A stretch of 52,769 bases of DNA from a virus: positions 1 through 52,769 of IMG/VR virus record IMGVR_UViG_3300020034_000021; one strand, given 5' to 3'. The position numbers and the translations under genes were made by a program. Shown piece by piece: positions 35,356-43,767 of the stretch. Position 1 is the first letter of the stretch. Every line of letters starts with the position of its first letter. Under the pieces are notes generated by a model, which did no database searches, was not told where the DNA came from, and was given only the letters and a program-made list of their open reading frames with translations.

Positions 35356-35555
35356 ACACACCAGCAGAGAAGACGACGATTCAAAATCTGATCAATCATC
35401 AAAACACAGTTATTAAGGATCAAGGTTGGCAATGCTGTTTGAACTGTATGAATTGGGATAAAAAGAAACAACAATGTGGATTATTCAATGCAAATCCGCC
35501 ATTGCAAGTTATTGTTGTTGGTTGTGTTGAATATGAAGGCGATATTCCTTTTTAA
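35352..35555 (+). CDS. Small Cys-rich protein
   Basis: 67 residues, 'KDQGWQCCLNCMNWDKKKQQ' then 'CGLFNANPPLQVIVVGCVEY'. C-C-x2-C ... C ... C would bind a zinc ion. ATGA overlap with the SF2 helicase stop; it may be a helicase accessory. Confidence 0.63.
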   Translation: MNTPAEKTTIQNLINHQNTVIKDQGWQCCLNCMNWDKKKQQCGLFNANPPLQVIVVGCVEYEGDIPF

Positions 35556-35568
35556 TATGGAGAACAGA

Positions 35569-35883
35569 ATGAGAGACTATGAAAAAATTAGAGCGTTGGC
35601 AGAAGAAATAACAAAGAAACTTGCCGACGACGGAAGCTTGATTGAAGCAGGCTTTAGAGCAATGTGTATTTTATATTTACCTAGAGAAGTATCGTCAGAA
35701 CAACTTGACGATATGCGATGCGTTTATTATTTAGGCGCAGATCACATTTTTACTAGCGTATTATCTGTATTGGAACCTGATGCAGAACCAACAGACAAAG
35801 ATTTAGAGCGCATGACAAAAGTCTATAGAGAATTAGAAGCATTTAGAAAAACATTCAATGGAGGAATAAGCGATGGAAATTGA
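35569..35883 (+). CDS. Early protein of unknown function
   Basis: 104 residues from ATG 35569 (GGAG 6 nt upstream; the upstream part of the frame overlaps the previous gene). Helical: 'MRDYEKIRALAEEITKKLAD', 'LIEAGFRAMCILYLPREVSS', 'LERMTKVYRELEAFRKTFNG'. Not recognised. Confidence 0.65.
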   Translation: MRDYEKIRALAEEITKKLADDGSLIEAGFRAMCILYLPREVSSEQLDDMRCVYYLGADHIFTSVLSVLEPDAEPTDKDLERMTKVYRELEAFRKTFNGGISDGN

Positions 35884-36931
35884 AAACAACGTGCCAATGC
35901 CAGCCACTAAAGCAGTTGCAAAGCGCGCTAGAAAACCGAAAGGCGAGACCAAGCCAGCCACTAGTGCGGCGTCACTAATTGCCGCCTTGAAATTCGTTAG
36001 CCTCGCACAGAAACCTATTGGAACACCCTATCAAGCACACTGCACGATGTATGGTAATTGGTGTATAGCGTTCGACGGTGTGTTGACGATTGGCGCCAGA
36101 ATAGAAGAGAACATTACCGCCTGTCCAAAGACATTCGATTTACTCGCAGCGCTGCAAAAATGTGGGGATCAATTCGCGATTACACAACTTAATGAAATGG
36201 TATTATCCGTAAAGTCAGGCAAATTCAAAGCAACTATTAAATGCGTTCCCTTCTCAGACATTCCTAAGTCAGCGCCTGACGAACCCGTTACCGTCATTGG
36301 CGATGAAATTAGAACGGCATTTGATAACTTAGCATGGCTAGCTATTGAAGGCGCAACGGATGCATTTTGCGCGTCTGTCATGTTACAGGCACAATCTTGC
36401 GTCGCGACGAATCGTCACGTCTTGCTTGAATATTGGCACGGACTAGACATGCCGCCCGGAATACAATTACTCATACCGCGCGCCAGCGTCAATGCTATTA
36501 TCAAAAGTGATCGCAAGCTAACTAACTTTGGTTTTTCTGACAATTCTGCAACATTCTTTTTTGGCAATGACGGATTTATAAAGACGCAATTATTCAAAGA
36601 TCAATACCCAAATTATCAAGCGATCTTTGCGCAAAACACTGGTAATGTTTCGCCATTGCCGCCAGACTTTTTTACTGGCGTTGATGCAGTGTCGCCATTC
36701 TCCGAAAACAAATTTATCTATTTGCGTGGTGACAAGATCATGTCACACAAAGCAGAAGAGTTAGGCGCTGTCTATGAGTTACCCGGTATCCCTGACGGAA
36801 TGTCATTCAATCACGAATACTTGAAAGCTGTAGAGGCACATTTTAAAAACACTATCTTTATTGAAAACAAAAAAGTGTTTTTTTCTAACGGTATGGTGCG
36901 CGGTGCACTCATGGGCGGCGACTATTTATGA
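35873..36931 (+). CDS. DnaN-like DNA sliding clamp
   Basis: 352 residues, close to the ~366 of bacterial beta clamps. After a basic leader (AVAKRARKPKGETKP) comes a three-domain alternation of strands and helices: 'YGNWCIAFDGVLTIGARIEE', 'FAITQLNEMVLSVKSGKFKA', then 'LLIPRASVNAIIKSDRKLTN' with 'GFSDNSATFFFGNDGFIKTQ' and 'LFKDQYPNYQAIFA', which correspond to the beta-clamp 'LI-x-G-x-Y-P-x-Y' motif. It would tether the PolB encoded next. Weak identity means a fold search is needed, hence moderate confidence. Confidence 0.75.
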   Translation: MEIENNVPMPATKAVAKRARKPKGETKPATSAASLIAALKFVSLAQKPIGTPYQAHCTMYGNWCIAFDGVLTIGARIEENITACPKTFDLLAALQKCGDQFAITQLNEMVLSVKSGKFKATIKCVPFSDIPKSAPDEPVTVIGDEIRTAFDNLAWLAIEGATDAFCASVMLQAQSCVATNRHVLLEYWHGLDMPPGIQLLIPRASVNAIIKSDRKLTNFGFSDNSATFFFGNDGFIKTQLFKDQYPNYQAIFAQNTGNVSPLPPDFFTGVDAVSPFSENKFIYLRGDKIMSHKAEELGAVYELPGIPDGMSFNHEYLKAVEAHFKNTIFIENKKVFFSNGMVRGALMGGDYL

Positions 36932-37164
36932 GCAATTGGAATTATCAATTGTTTGTGCCAAACGACATTCGTATTGTCAAGGAACCTAATACTAGAAAAT
37001 ATCAATTCAAAGGCGGACCATATGACAGACAAAATGGATCGTTACGATTATGCGGTGAATGTACATTTACATTTACAGCCGCAGGTTTTACCGGACGCTA
37101 TAGAAAAGCTGGTGAAATGTTAAAATGGGAGCCAAGATATGTCGATGGATTTGAATACATATAA
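36928..37164 (+). CDS. Small protein between clamp and polymerase
   Basis: 78 residues: 'RKYQFKGGPYDRQNGSLRLC' and 'GFTGRYRKAGEMLKWEPRYV', beta-rich. Overlaps the clamp gene by 4 bp and the polymerase by 26 bp. Not recognised; possibly a polymerase accessory by position. Confidence 0.63.
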   Translation: MSNWNYQLFVPNDIRIVKEPNTRKYQFKGGPYDRQNGSLRLCGECTFTFTAAGFTGRYRKAGEMLKWEPRYVDGFEYI

Positions 37165-39019
37165 CGACATAGAGCTATCGCAGCTTCCAACGGGAGCGAC
37201 ATTTGTATTTGATATTGAAAGTTATCCGAATTATTTCTTAATTGCCTTTCGCAATATTGTTACAGACAAATGTATTCTGTTTGAGTCATCACCTGACAAA
37301 CAAATCAACGTCGCGTTGCTTAGTTGGATCGTATGGCGCGCCTGCCTAGTCGGATTCAATTCAAATACCTATGACATACTGTTATTGACACTGGCATTAC
37401 ATGGACATACAAATCCAGCATACATAAAAAGCATATCTGATCTGATCATATTCGAAGACTTACGACCGCGCGACTTCGAACGACAATGCAACGTTCACAT
37501 ACCAACTACAATTAACCATATTGACTTGATCGAAGTTGCGCCGTTACACGCTTCTTTGAAATTATACGGCGCTAGACTGCACTGCCCACACTTACAGGAT
37601 TTGCCGTATCCTGACAAAACCTATTTGACGCAAGAGCAAGCGGCAAACGTCGCAACGTATTGCATCAATGACCTAGAACTGACGAAGTTGCTGTTAATCG
37701 AGCTAGCGCCCCATATTGACCTTCGGCAAGATCTCGGGAGGGAGTATGGCCGCGATCTGCGCTCCCTGTCGGACGCACAGGTGGCCGAAGCGATCATCAC
37801 CAGCGAGTTGCACAAGGCCAGCGGCTTCTACCCGCGCCGTCCCAGCGGCCCGCTAATGCGCGTCTGCCGATATACGGTCCCGTCCTACATGTACTTCCAA
37901 ACGCCTGCCTTACAAGCCGCGCTAGAAGTTGTGCGCAACGCTGAGTTCCCTGTCAATGAAAAGGGCACCGTCACTATACCTAAGTCGATTTCACAATTGA
38001 CGTTACGAATCGGCCGCAATCATTACAAAATGGGTATTGGTGGTTTGCATAGTCAAGAAAAGGAAATTGCTTACCTTGCCGACGCAGACACCGATTTAAT
38101 TGATAGAGACGTTGCTGGATACTATCCAGCTATCATTTTAAATCAAGGTTTATATCCGTCACACTTAGGACCGGCTTTCTTGACGGTTTTTAAATCCATT
38201 GTAGACCGTCGTCTAGCCGCTAAGAAAGCAGGCAACAAAAAAATCAGCGAAGGATTGAAAATTGCGTCTAATGGTACGTTTGGCAAACTCGGCAATCAAT
38301 GGAGCATTTTATTTGCGCCGGATCTCATGTTGCAAGTGACGTTGAGCGGTCAACTATCCTTGCTCATGCTGATTGAAATGATAGATGATTCCTTCGGCAT
38401 TCCAATTGTATCAGGCAATACCGACGGCATTGTTATCCGCTGTCCAAAAAATCGTTACGCTGAATTAAATTTCATCATTGAAGCTTGGGAAAAGTTCACT
38501 GGCTTCGTCACAGAAGAGACACGCTATAAAGCACTCTACTGTCGCGACGTGAACAACTATATCGCAGTGAAAGAAGATGATACGTGCAAAGTCAAAGGAG
38601 TTTATTGTGAAAGAGGTTCAGCGCAGAATTCCATCTTATCCAAAAATCCCGAAATGCTCATATGCTCCGATGCAGTACAGTTATTTCTTACACGGCAAAC
38701 ACCTATTCAAAAGACAATCAGAGAATGCACAGACATTCGACGATTTGTTGCAGTCAGAGCAGTCAAAGGCGGCGCAGAAAAAGACGGCGAATATTTAGGT
38801 AAGTCGATTCGCTGGTATTACGCTAAAAAGATTGTAGGCACCATCAATTATTGCATCAGCGGTAATAAAGTTCCAAAGAGCGACGGCGCAAAACCGCTCA
38901 TGACGTTGCCTGATAAAATTCCTGATGATCTCAATTATGATTACTACATCGAAGAAGCCGTTAAAATGCTTTTTGATATTGGTTACTACGTTAAAGAAAA
39001 AACACCAAGCTTCTTTTAA
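37139..39019 (+). CDS. Family B DNA polymerase with 3'-5' exonuclease
   Basis: 626 residues. Exo I 'FVFDIESYPNYF' (Asp25, Glu27), Exo II 'VGFNSNTYDILLL' (Asn/Asp ~74-79), Exo III 'ATYCINDLELTKLL' (Tyr174, Asp178). Polymerase motif A 'DLIDRDVAGYYPAIILN', motif B 'GLKIASNGTFGKLGNQ', motif C 'IVSGNTDGIVIRC', where the usual YGDTDS is GNTDGI. Short for PolB, as in several siphophages. The last residues, KEKTPSFF, look like a clamp-binding tail. It ends overlapping the convergent tail gene by 4 bp. Confidence 0.9.
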   Translation: MSMDLNTYNDIELSQLPTGATFVFDIESYPNYFLIAFRNIVTDKCILFESSPDKQINVALLSWIVWRACLVGFNSNTYDILLLTLALHGHTNPAYIKSISDLIIFEDLRPRDFERQCNVHIPTTINHIDLIEVAPLHASLKLYGARLHCPHLQDLPYPDKTYLTQEQAANVATYCINDLELTKLLLIELAPHIDLRQDLGREYGRDLRSLSDAQVAEAIITSELHKASGFYPRRPSGPLMRVCRYTVPSYMYFQTPALQAALEVVRNAEFPVNEKGTVTIPKSISQLTLRIGRNHYKMGIGGLHSQEKEIAYLADADTDLIDRDVAGYYPAIILNQGLYPSHLGPAFLTVFKSIVDRRLAAKKAGNKKISEGLKIASNGTFGKLGNQWSILFAPDLMLQVTLSGQLSLLMLIEMIDDSFGIPIVSGNTDGIVIRCPKNRYAELNFIIEAWEKFTGFVTEETRYKALYCRDVNNYIAVKEDDTCKVKGVYCERGSAQNSILSKNPEMLICSDAVQLFLTRQTPIQKTIRECTDIRRFVAVRAVKGGAEKDGEYLGKSIRWYYAKKIVGTINYCISGNKVPKSDGAKPLMTLPDKIPDDLNYDYYIEEAVKMLFDIGYYVKEKTPSFF

Positions 39020-42000
39020 GTTACTGTAAAATCAAAACTCAATGTATCATAAAAATATCCATCTGTAGACAAAATAGGCCATATCCATACTTTAACTAAA
39101 CCGTCACTATTAAACGGTTCCGAATCTACTGTACTTATTGTTGCAGCCGACGCTAAATAAGTTCGTGTGACTGAGATAGAATCAACATAGCTTATTGAAA
39201 TAAATGCATTATCAGGAGGCGCGACACTTACACCTTGCAAAGCTACACGAAAATATTGATCTGATGGATTATTAGAATTAACAATACTTCGTATTTGATA
39301 TCCAGCTAAAAGATTACCAGCAAAATCTGATGCTAAAGTACCTATATTAAATCCATTCAAGTAAGGATCGGTAGCACCATAAGCACCGTCATTGAATCCA
39401 CCATAAGGAATAAATCCAAATGCATTAAATTGACCTGCAATCATATCAGGTTCTGCAAAAGGATTATCAGGTGTAAATCCACCTGTACAACCATAACCAT
39501 TTTCATCAATAACTTCGTTAATAAAGTCTTTATCATTCGCATAATATCTTGCGTCATAATTGATTCCTTTGACGCTAGAAACAAATCGACCGTTAGGCAA
39601 TTTTTCAGCCGTCAAGAAAGCGGTTTGCTTTACATCATCGCTGCCCACAATTATATAAGTCGTCTTGGCGTATCTATCATCATCAATGACAAGCGGCAAA
39701 GCTGGCGCTTCACCAAGTATTACTTTGTTAGCTGCTGATCCTGCGGTAATAGCAATGGATTGCGTTGTACCGTCGTACAGTTGCAAAAAAATGGAATAAG
39801 ACGGCGAGACAGACAAATCAACTAACTGTGACAAAGTAATTTCAGTACCGTCAACTTCGATCACTTCGCCGTCTTGTGTATTTGGTCTAGTGTTATCGCT
39901 TACTAAAATACGATCATTAATAACTAACAAATCTGCTTCTTGAGTAGCGTCAAATTCAATTGTTGTGTTCTGATATAAAATACGATTCCATACACGCCAT
40001 ACATGGAAATAAGCGTGCAAATGATCTCTAACACCAATGCTTTCTACTTTCTTGGGATTGATTGAGGCGTAGTCTTGTGGCAAGAAAACTGTATTTATCG
40101 AATCATCAGCCGGATCAACATAACTATACTGCACACCGTCATTGTCATTGTTCTGACCAAAATTAATTGTGCGTTTTTCTGTATGTGGAATTTTGTTACG
40201 ATGATTAAATAAAATGGTGCTGTCATCTGTTTCTTTTTCAAACGACAAACGAATCACATTGCCGCGACGATACGCAACACAAAACATTGCATTAACAATA
40301 GTTGCAACAGTTTCTTCAAATGACAAACCGTCTTTATCGAAAGTATAATTAAATTCTCTAACTCGTGGCGTTCCAAAATAATCCTCAACTTCTTGCGCTA
40401 CTGCAAAGAAATTCGTTATATCCAATTCAGCCAATGAGCGATTACCAATATACCGATCGCGGCACACTTCTGAAAGGATCAACGCAGAATCGTTTGTACC
40501 AGCAGGCGCACCAAATGAAGTACCGTCATAACTAGGAATAATTCTCTGTCCAATCAAATTAAGCTTACGTTCTTTAACTGCTAAGGCACTAGCAGTTGCA
40601 TAAGTTACACTTTGTATAGTTGTTATATTACCAAAATCAAGTTCATTTACAGGCGCGACTGACGTGGCATCACGCCAGCGAACTTCATCAACAACAGTAC
40701 CTTCAAAATCTAAATCCGTTTCACTGACTCGCCGTGCTCTAATTTGTGTGCGACCAAAGAAGCCACTAAAATGCGCTTTCAAAGTTATAGCAACAGTTTC
40801 TTTAAGCGTGCTAGAGCCTTTCAATATAATTCTAAAAAGCTCAGGATCATCTAAAGCTATGTCATCTAAATCAATTGGCGTAGCTTCAAATTCAATTTCA
40901 ACTTCGCCGGCAATTTGGTCAACACCATCATCTTTGTAAATACCATTTGCAGCAACAAAATTATTTAAAACTTCATTGATACCCGGACTGCAATTAAAAT
41001 CATCTAGTACAAACGGACCAACCCATTTTAAACCACTAGCAACCATTGTAGGGCTGATGAATGGCGTTGCAACATTAGGCAACACAACGTCTTCCCAATC
41101 TGTATTGACTGAATTTGGATTATCTAAAACTATCTGCCATTGTGTAACAGAAACTACTGGATATACACCATTCAAATCTAAATCATAAGCACCCGCGCCG
41201 TCAAAAACTACATCAAAGAAAACGTTATAAGCAAAATGCAATTGATTATGCGAAGTCTCCATGTGATCCCAATTAGAATTTACGACATTGGGTGCAACCA
41301 ACTTCACAATAAATAATGTGGGCACAGCATATTTTGTTTCAGTCGGATTATCCGGTCCCTCAATGTGCACACTATCAATTTCGTATGTACCACCTAAATC
41401 ACCAAATGCGCCAACATAACCGCCAGTTAAAGTAATTGTACCTCCCGGTACGAATAGACCGTTAACAACAGATTCATAATCAGCAGTGAATATCAACGCG
41501 CCGCCAGCGGTATCATAAGCATGATGTGCGCCGTCAGTTGGATAACGCTGCTGTACAGCAATCATTGTTGCACGACACACAATACTTTGCGTTACATCTA
41601 CTCCAGCCGTCATAGTCGCATCGGTAATTGTTAGTTCATCTCCTTCAACAAAATATTTTGTGAAGTCTTCAAGTGAACCATTCGGCAACTCAATTAAATT
41701 TGGTGTGCGAAAACGAACGTTGCCTAAACCAACAAACGTCATTGCGTTTGGTGGGCGCAATACTTGACCATTAACTGAGTTAGAACGTTTAGTATTTAAT
41801 ACAGGAATACGCAATAACTGTCCGACGACTAACTCAGGATCACCAATGCCCGGCGCGTTTGGATCAAAAGAATTTGGTGACGTGTAAGGACCGTACACCA
41901 TAACTGTTGTACCGGGAATATTTTCAACTTTTGTCGCACCGTCACGAATACTAGCCGCTAAAATTGCATAAGCGCCGCGACCGACGCACATGTAAGCATA

Positions 42001-42501
42001 TTCGACTTCTCGATTATTTTCAAAAATCTTGTATGGCGCTGCAATCAAATCTGGCGTAGCTCGCACCGTCCCGAAAGGATCAGGTATGCGCCCGTTAATT
42101 CGCGCGCGATTCGTTCGGTCTGACAGTTCGTTATTAGGCGACGATTGTTGCTGATTTCGACTTAACGAAATTGGCGGAGGTTGTGCCACCGTTGGCGCAG
42201 CACTTAAGACATATGCAGCAACAGCAAGCAAAACGCCAACAATAGCAAAGACGGCTGTTACTGGATCACCGGGATATACGACAACGTAAAACGGTCCCGG
42301 CAATTCACCTAAAATTTCAATTCCATTTTCATCAGCCGGTGTTACATCAGTAATTTGTGAAACTTGTTCATGATATAAACGTGCATTTACGGGAAACGCA
42401 TTAAATTGCGATACCAAAAATTCACGCACGTCTTCGACTTCATGGCGCGTCCACGTATCAGGTTCAAGATTATTAAGCGCTAGTATGACTTGCTTTAACA
42501 T
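39016..42501 (-). CDS. Tail tip / host-specificity protein (lambda J-like)
   Basis: 1161 residues. A helical start, then a hydrophobic segment 'AVFAIVGVLLAVAAYVLSAA' and 'PISLSRNQQQSSPNNELSDR' with 'GRIPDPFGTVRATPDLIAAP', the arrangement seen in central tip (gpJ-type) proteins where a short membrane-like stretch precedes the hub domain. 'YAYMCVGRGAYAILAASIRD' and the later 'HDLHAY'-type region belong to the hub; the C-terminus is beta-rich with FN3-like repeats and likely determines receptor binding. Last gene of the late block. Confidence 0.82.
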   Translation of the reverse strand: MLKQVILALNNLEPDTWTRHEVEDVREFLVSQFNAFPVNARLYHEQVSQITDVTPADENGIEILGELPGPFYVVVYPGDPVTAVFAIVGVLLAVAAYVLSAAPTVAQPPPISLSRNQQQSSPNNELSDRTNRARINGRIPDPFGTVRATPDLIAAPYKIFENNREVEYAYMCVGRGAYAILAASIRDGATKVENIPGTTVMVYGPYTSPNSFDPNAPGIGDPELVVGQLLRIPVLNTKRSNSVNGQVLRPPNAMTFVGLGNVRFRTPNLIELPNGSLEDFTKYFVEGDELTITDATMTAGVDVTQSIVCRATMIAVQQRYPTDGAHHAYDTAGGALIFTADYESVVNGLFVPGGTITLTGGYVGAFGDLGGTYEIDSVHIEGPDNPTETKYAVPTLFIVKLVAPNVVNSNWDHMETSHNQLHFAYNVFFDVVFDGAGAYDLDLNGVYPVVSVTQWQIVLDNPNSVNTDWEDVVLPNVATPFISPTMVASGLKWVGPFVLDDFNCSPGINEVLNNFVAANGIYKDDGVDQIAGEVEIEFEATPIDLDDIALDDPELFRIILKGSSTLKETVAITLKAHFSGFFGRTQIRARRVSETDLDFEGTVVDEVRWRDATSVAPVNELDFGNITTIQSVTYATASALAVKERKLNLIGQRIIPSYDGTSFGAPAGTNDSALILSEVCRDRYIGNRSLAELDITNFFAVAQEVEDYFGTPRVREFNYTFDKDGLSFEETVATIVNAMFCVAYRRGNVIRLSFEKETDDSTILFNHRNKIPHTEKRTINFGQNNDNDGVQYSYVDPADDSINTVFLPQDYASINPKKVESIGVRDHLHAYFHVWRVWNRILYQNTTIEFDATQEADLLVINDRILVSDNTRPNTQDGEVIEVDGTEITLSQLVDLSVSPSYSIFLQLYDGTTQSIAITAGSAANKVILGEAPALPLVIDDDRYAKTTYIIVGSDDVKQTAFLTAEKLPNGRFVSSVKGINYDARYYANDKDFINEVIDENGYGCTGGFTPDNPFAEPDMIAGQFNAFGFIPYGGFNDGAYGATDPYLNGFNIGTLASDFAGNLLAGYQIRSIVNSNNPSDQYFRVALQGVSVAPPDNAFISISYVDSISVTRTYLASAATISTVDSEPFNSDGLVKVWIWPILSTDGYFYDTLSFDFTVT

Positions 42502-42845
42502 ACAAAAAACCTTACTCGCTTAAATCCTAATCGAACGATCTCTAGCGGCTGATAGAAAACTCCCTGTCTAGTAATATGCAATACCTTGCCATGCCACCAT
42601 ATGCCCACATGTGCCGGCGTCTTATTGGCTTGCAACCAAATGACACAAGGATCAATTGGCTTATCTAGCAACGTCACTGTACGACGCAAGCTAAATGAAA
42701 CGCGCCTTTCATATGCAGCACATAAAAAGCCAGCGAGGATTTCAGCAATTTGAGGATTCTTTAATTCCGCCCATACTTCGCATACCAAATGCGCGCAATT
42801 ATAAGTGCGTTCTTTATATTGTCGATTTAAATACTTGTCGATCAC
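42495..42845 (-). CDS. NlpC/P60-like tail-tip cysteine peptidase (lambda K-like)
   Basis: 116 residues. Papain-like NlpC/P60 signature: 'RTYNCAHLVCEVWAEL' (catalytic Cys17) and 'KTPAHVGIWWHGKVLHI' (His79). In lambda the equivalent gpK sits between L and J. It probably cuts peptidoglycan during DNA entry or processes the tip. Start overlaps the DUF1833 gene stop (ATGA). Confidence 0.8.
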   Translation of the reverse strand: MIDKYLNRQYKERTYNCAHLVCEVWAELKNPQIAEILAGFLCAAYERRVSFSLRRTVTLLDKPIDPCVIWLQANKTPAHVGIWWHGKVLHITRQGVFYQPLEIVRLGFKRVRFFVC

Positions 42846-43342
42846 AGCAAGCCACGTAACATCGGGAAACGAGGCAAAGAATATATCTCGCCTGTTTTGT
42901 TGACATTCAAAGACGGCGCGGACGCATTGAACGCTGCGCCTTCGTCAGTAAAAACAAATGTTTTTAATTCTAGTACAATCGGACCATATAAAACAGTTGT
43001 TAAATCGTCTGATCTATACACGCGATAAATAACTTTTGGCAATTCATTAAAACCGCTTGCAGCTTTGATATTATCTAATTCTGTTGGAATAGTTTCACCT
43101 AAGTCGCCTAATTCAACTTTTAAAATTTGATCTAAATCGTCGCGCGGTCCTGTCAATGATAGGCGTAATGGATAGTAAACGTATTCATGTTCACTGGCGT
43201 CTTCGTGTGTGACTGTAATGCCTAACGTAGCATTACGCACAATGTAGTACGTATGCGAAAAAGCACTGTGTGAAATTTCAAGGCATTCTAGTTGCACTAT
43301 ATGCGAAGGAGAATTCAAAAAGAATTCGCTATAAGTACTCAT
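42842..43342 (-). CDS. Minor tail protein, DUF1833 (lambda L-like)
   Basis: 166 residues, beta-rich: 'HIVQLECLEISHSAFSHTYY' and 'YYPLRLSLTGPRDDLDQILK' followed by 'VELGDLGETIPTELDNI', the DUF1833 pattern. It sits between the M-like and K-like genes exactly as in lambdoid tail tips. Confidence 0.8.
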   Translation of the reverse strand: MSTYSEFFLNSPSHIVQLECLEISHSAFSHTYYIVRNATLGITVTHEDASEHEYVYYPLRLSLTGPRDDLDQILKVELGDLGETIPTELDNIKAASGFNELPKVIYRVYRSDDLTTVLYGPIVLELKTFVFTDEGAAFNASAPSLNVNKTGEIYSLPRFPMLRGLL

Positions 43343-43767
43343 GGATGTGCCGCTGCAAATGCAATTTCAAATGCTTCAATAATTGTAGTGTCTTCTGTCT
43401 CTTCGTCAACGTTTATATGTCCATGCACTTCTAACTGTGCATCCACACCATAACCTTGTCCACTTTGCGAACTGAGTTGAATACTACCGGGAATAAAATG
43501 GACTGTATATTCTACTAAATCTGGAGTGTCGATAATCAAATCAATAGTAAATGGCAATGCACCATGTTTCGTTATAGTTCGATAAAAAGCCATCAAATAT
43601 TCATACTCATCAGGATGCAATAACCATTTAACATTAACCATTGTTGACGAATTCAAAATATCAGAACGATAACGACCGGCACCACCATCTAATTGTATGC
43701 GTTTAGTCTCTTCGCCAAACTGCGCACCATAGCCAGCTTGTTCAGGCGGTATTAAAAACTTCGTCAT
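43339..43767 (-). CDS. Minor tail protein (lambda M-like)
   Basis: 142 residues. 'GAGRYRSDILNSSTMVNVKW' and 'EYEYLMAFYRTITKHGALPF' resemble gpM-type tip proteins, which bind the tape measure end. It overlaps neighbours at ATGA on both sides. Confidence 0.72.
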   Translation of the reverse strand: MTKFLIPPEQAGYGAQFGEETKRIQLDGGAGRYRSDILNSSTMVNVKWLLHPDEYEYLMAFYRTITKHGALPFTIDLIIDTPDLVEYTVHFIPGSIQLSSQSGQGYGVDAQLEVHGHINVDEETEDTTIIEAFEIAFAAAHP

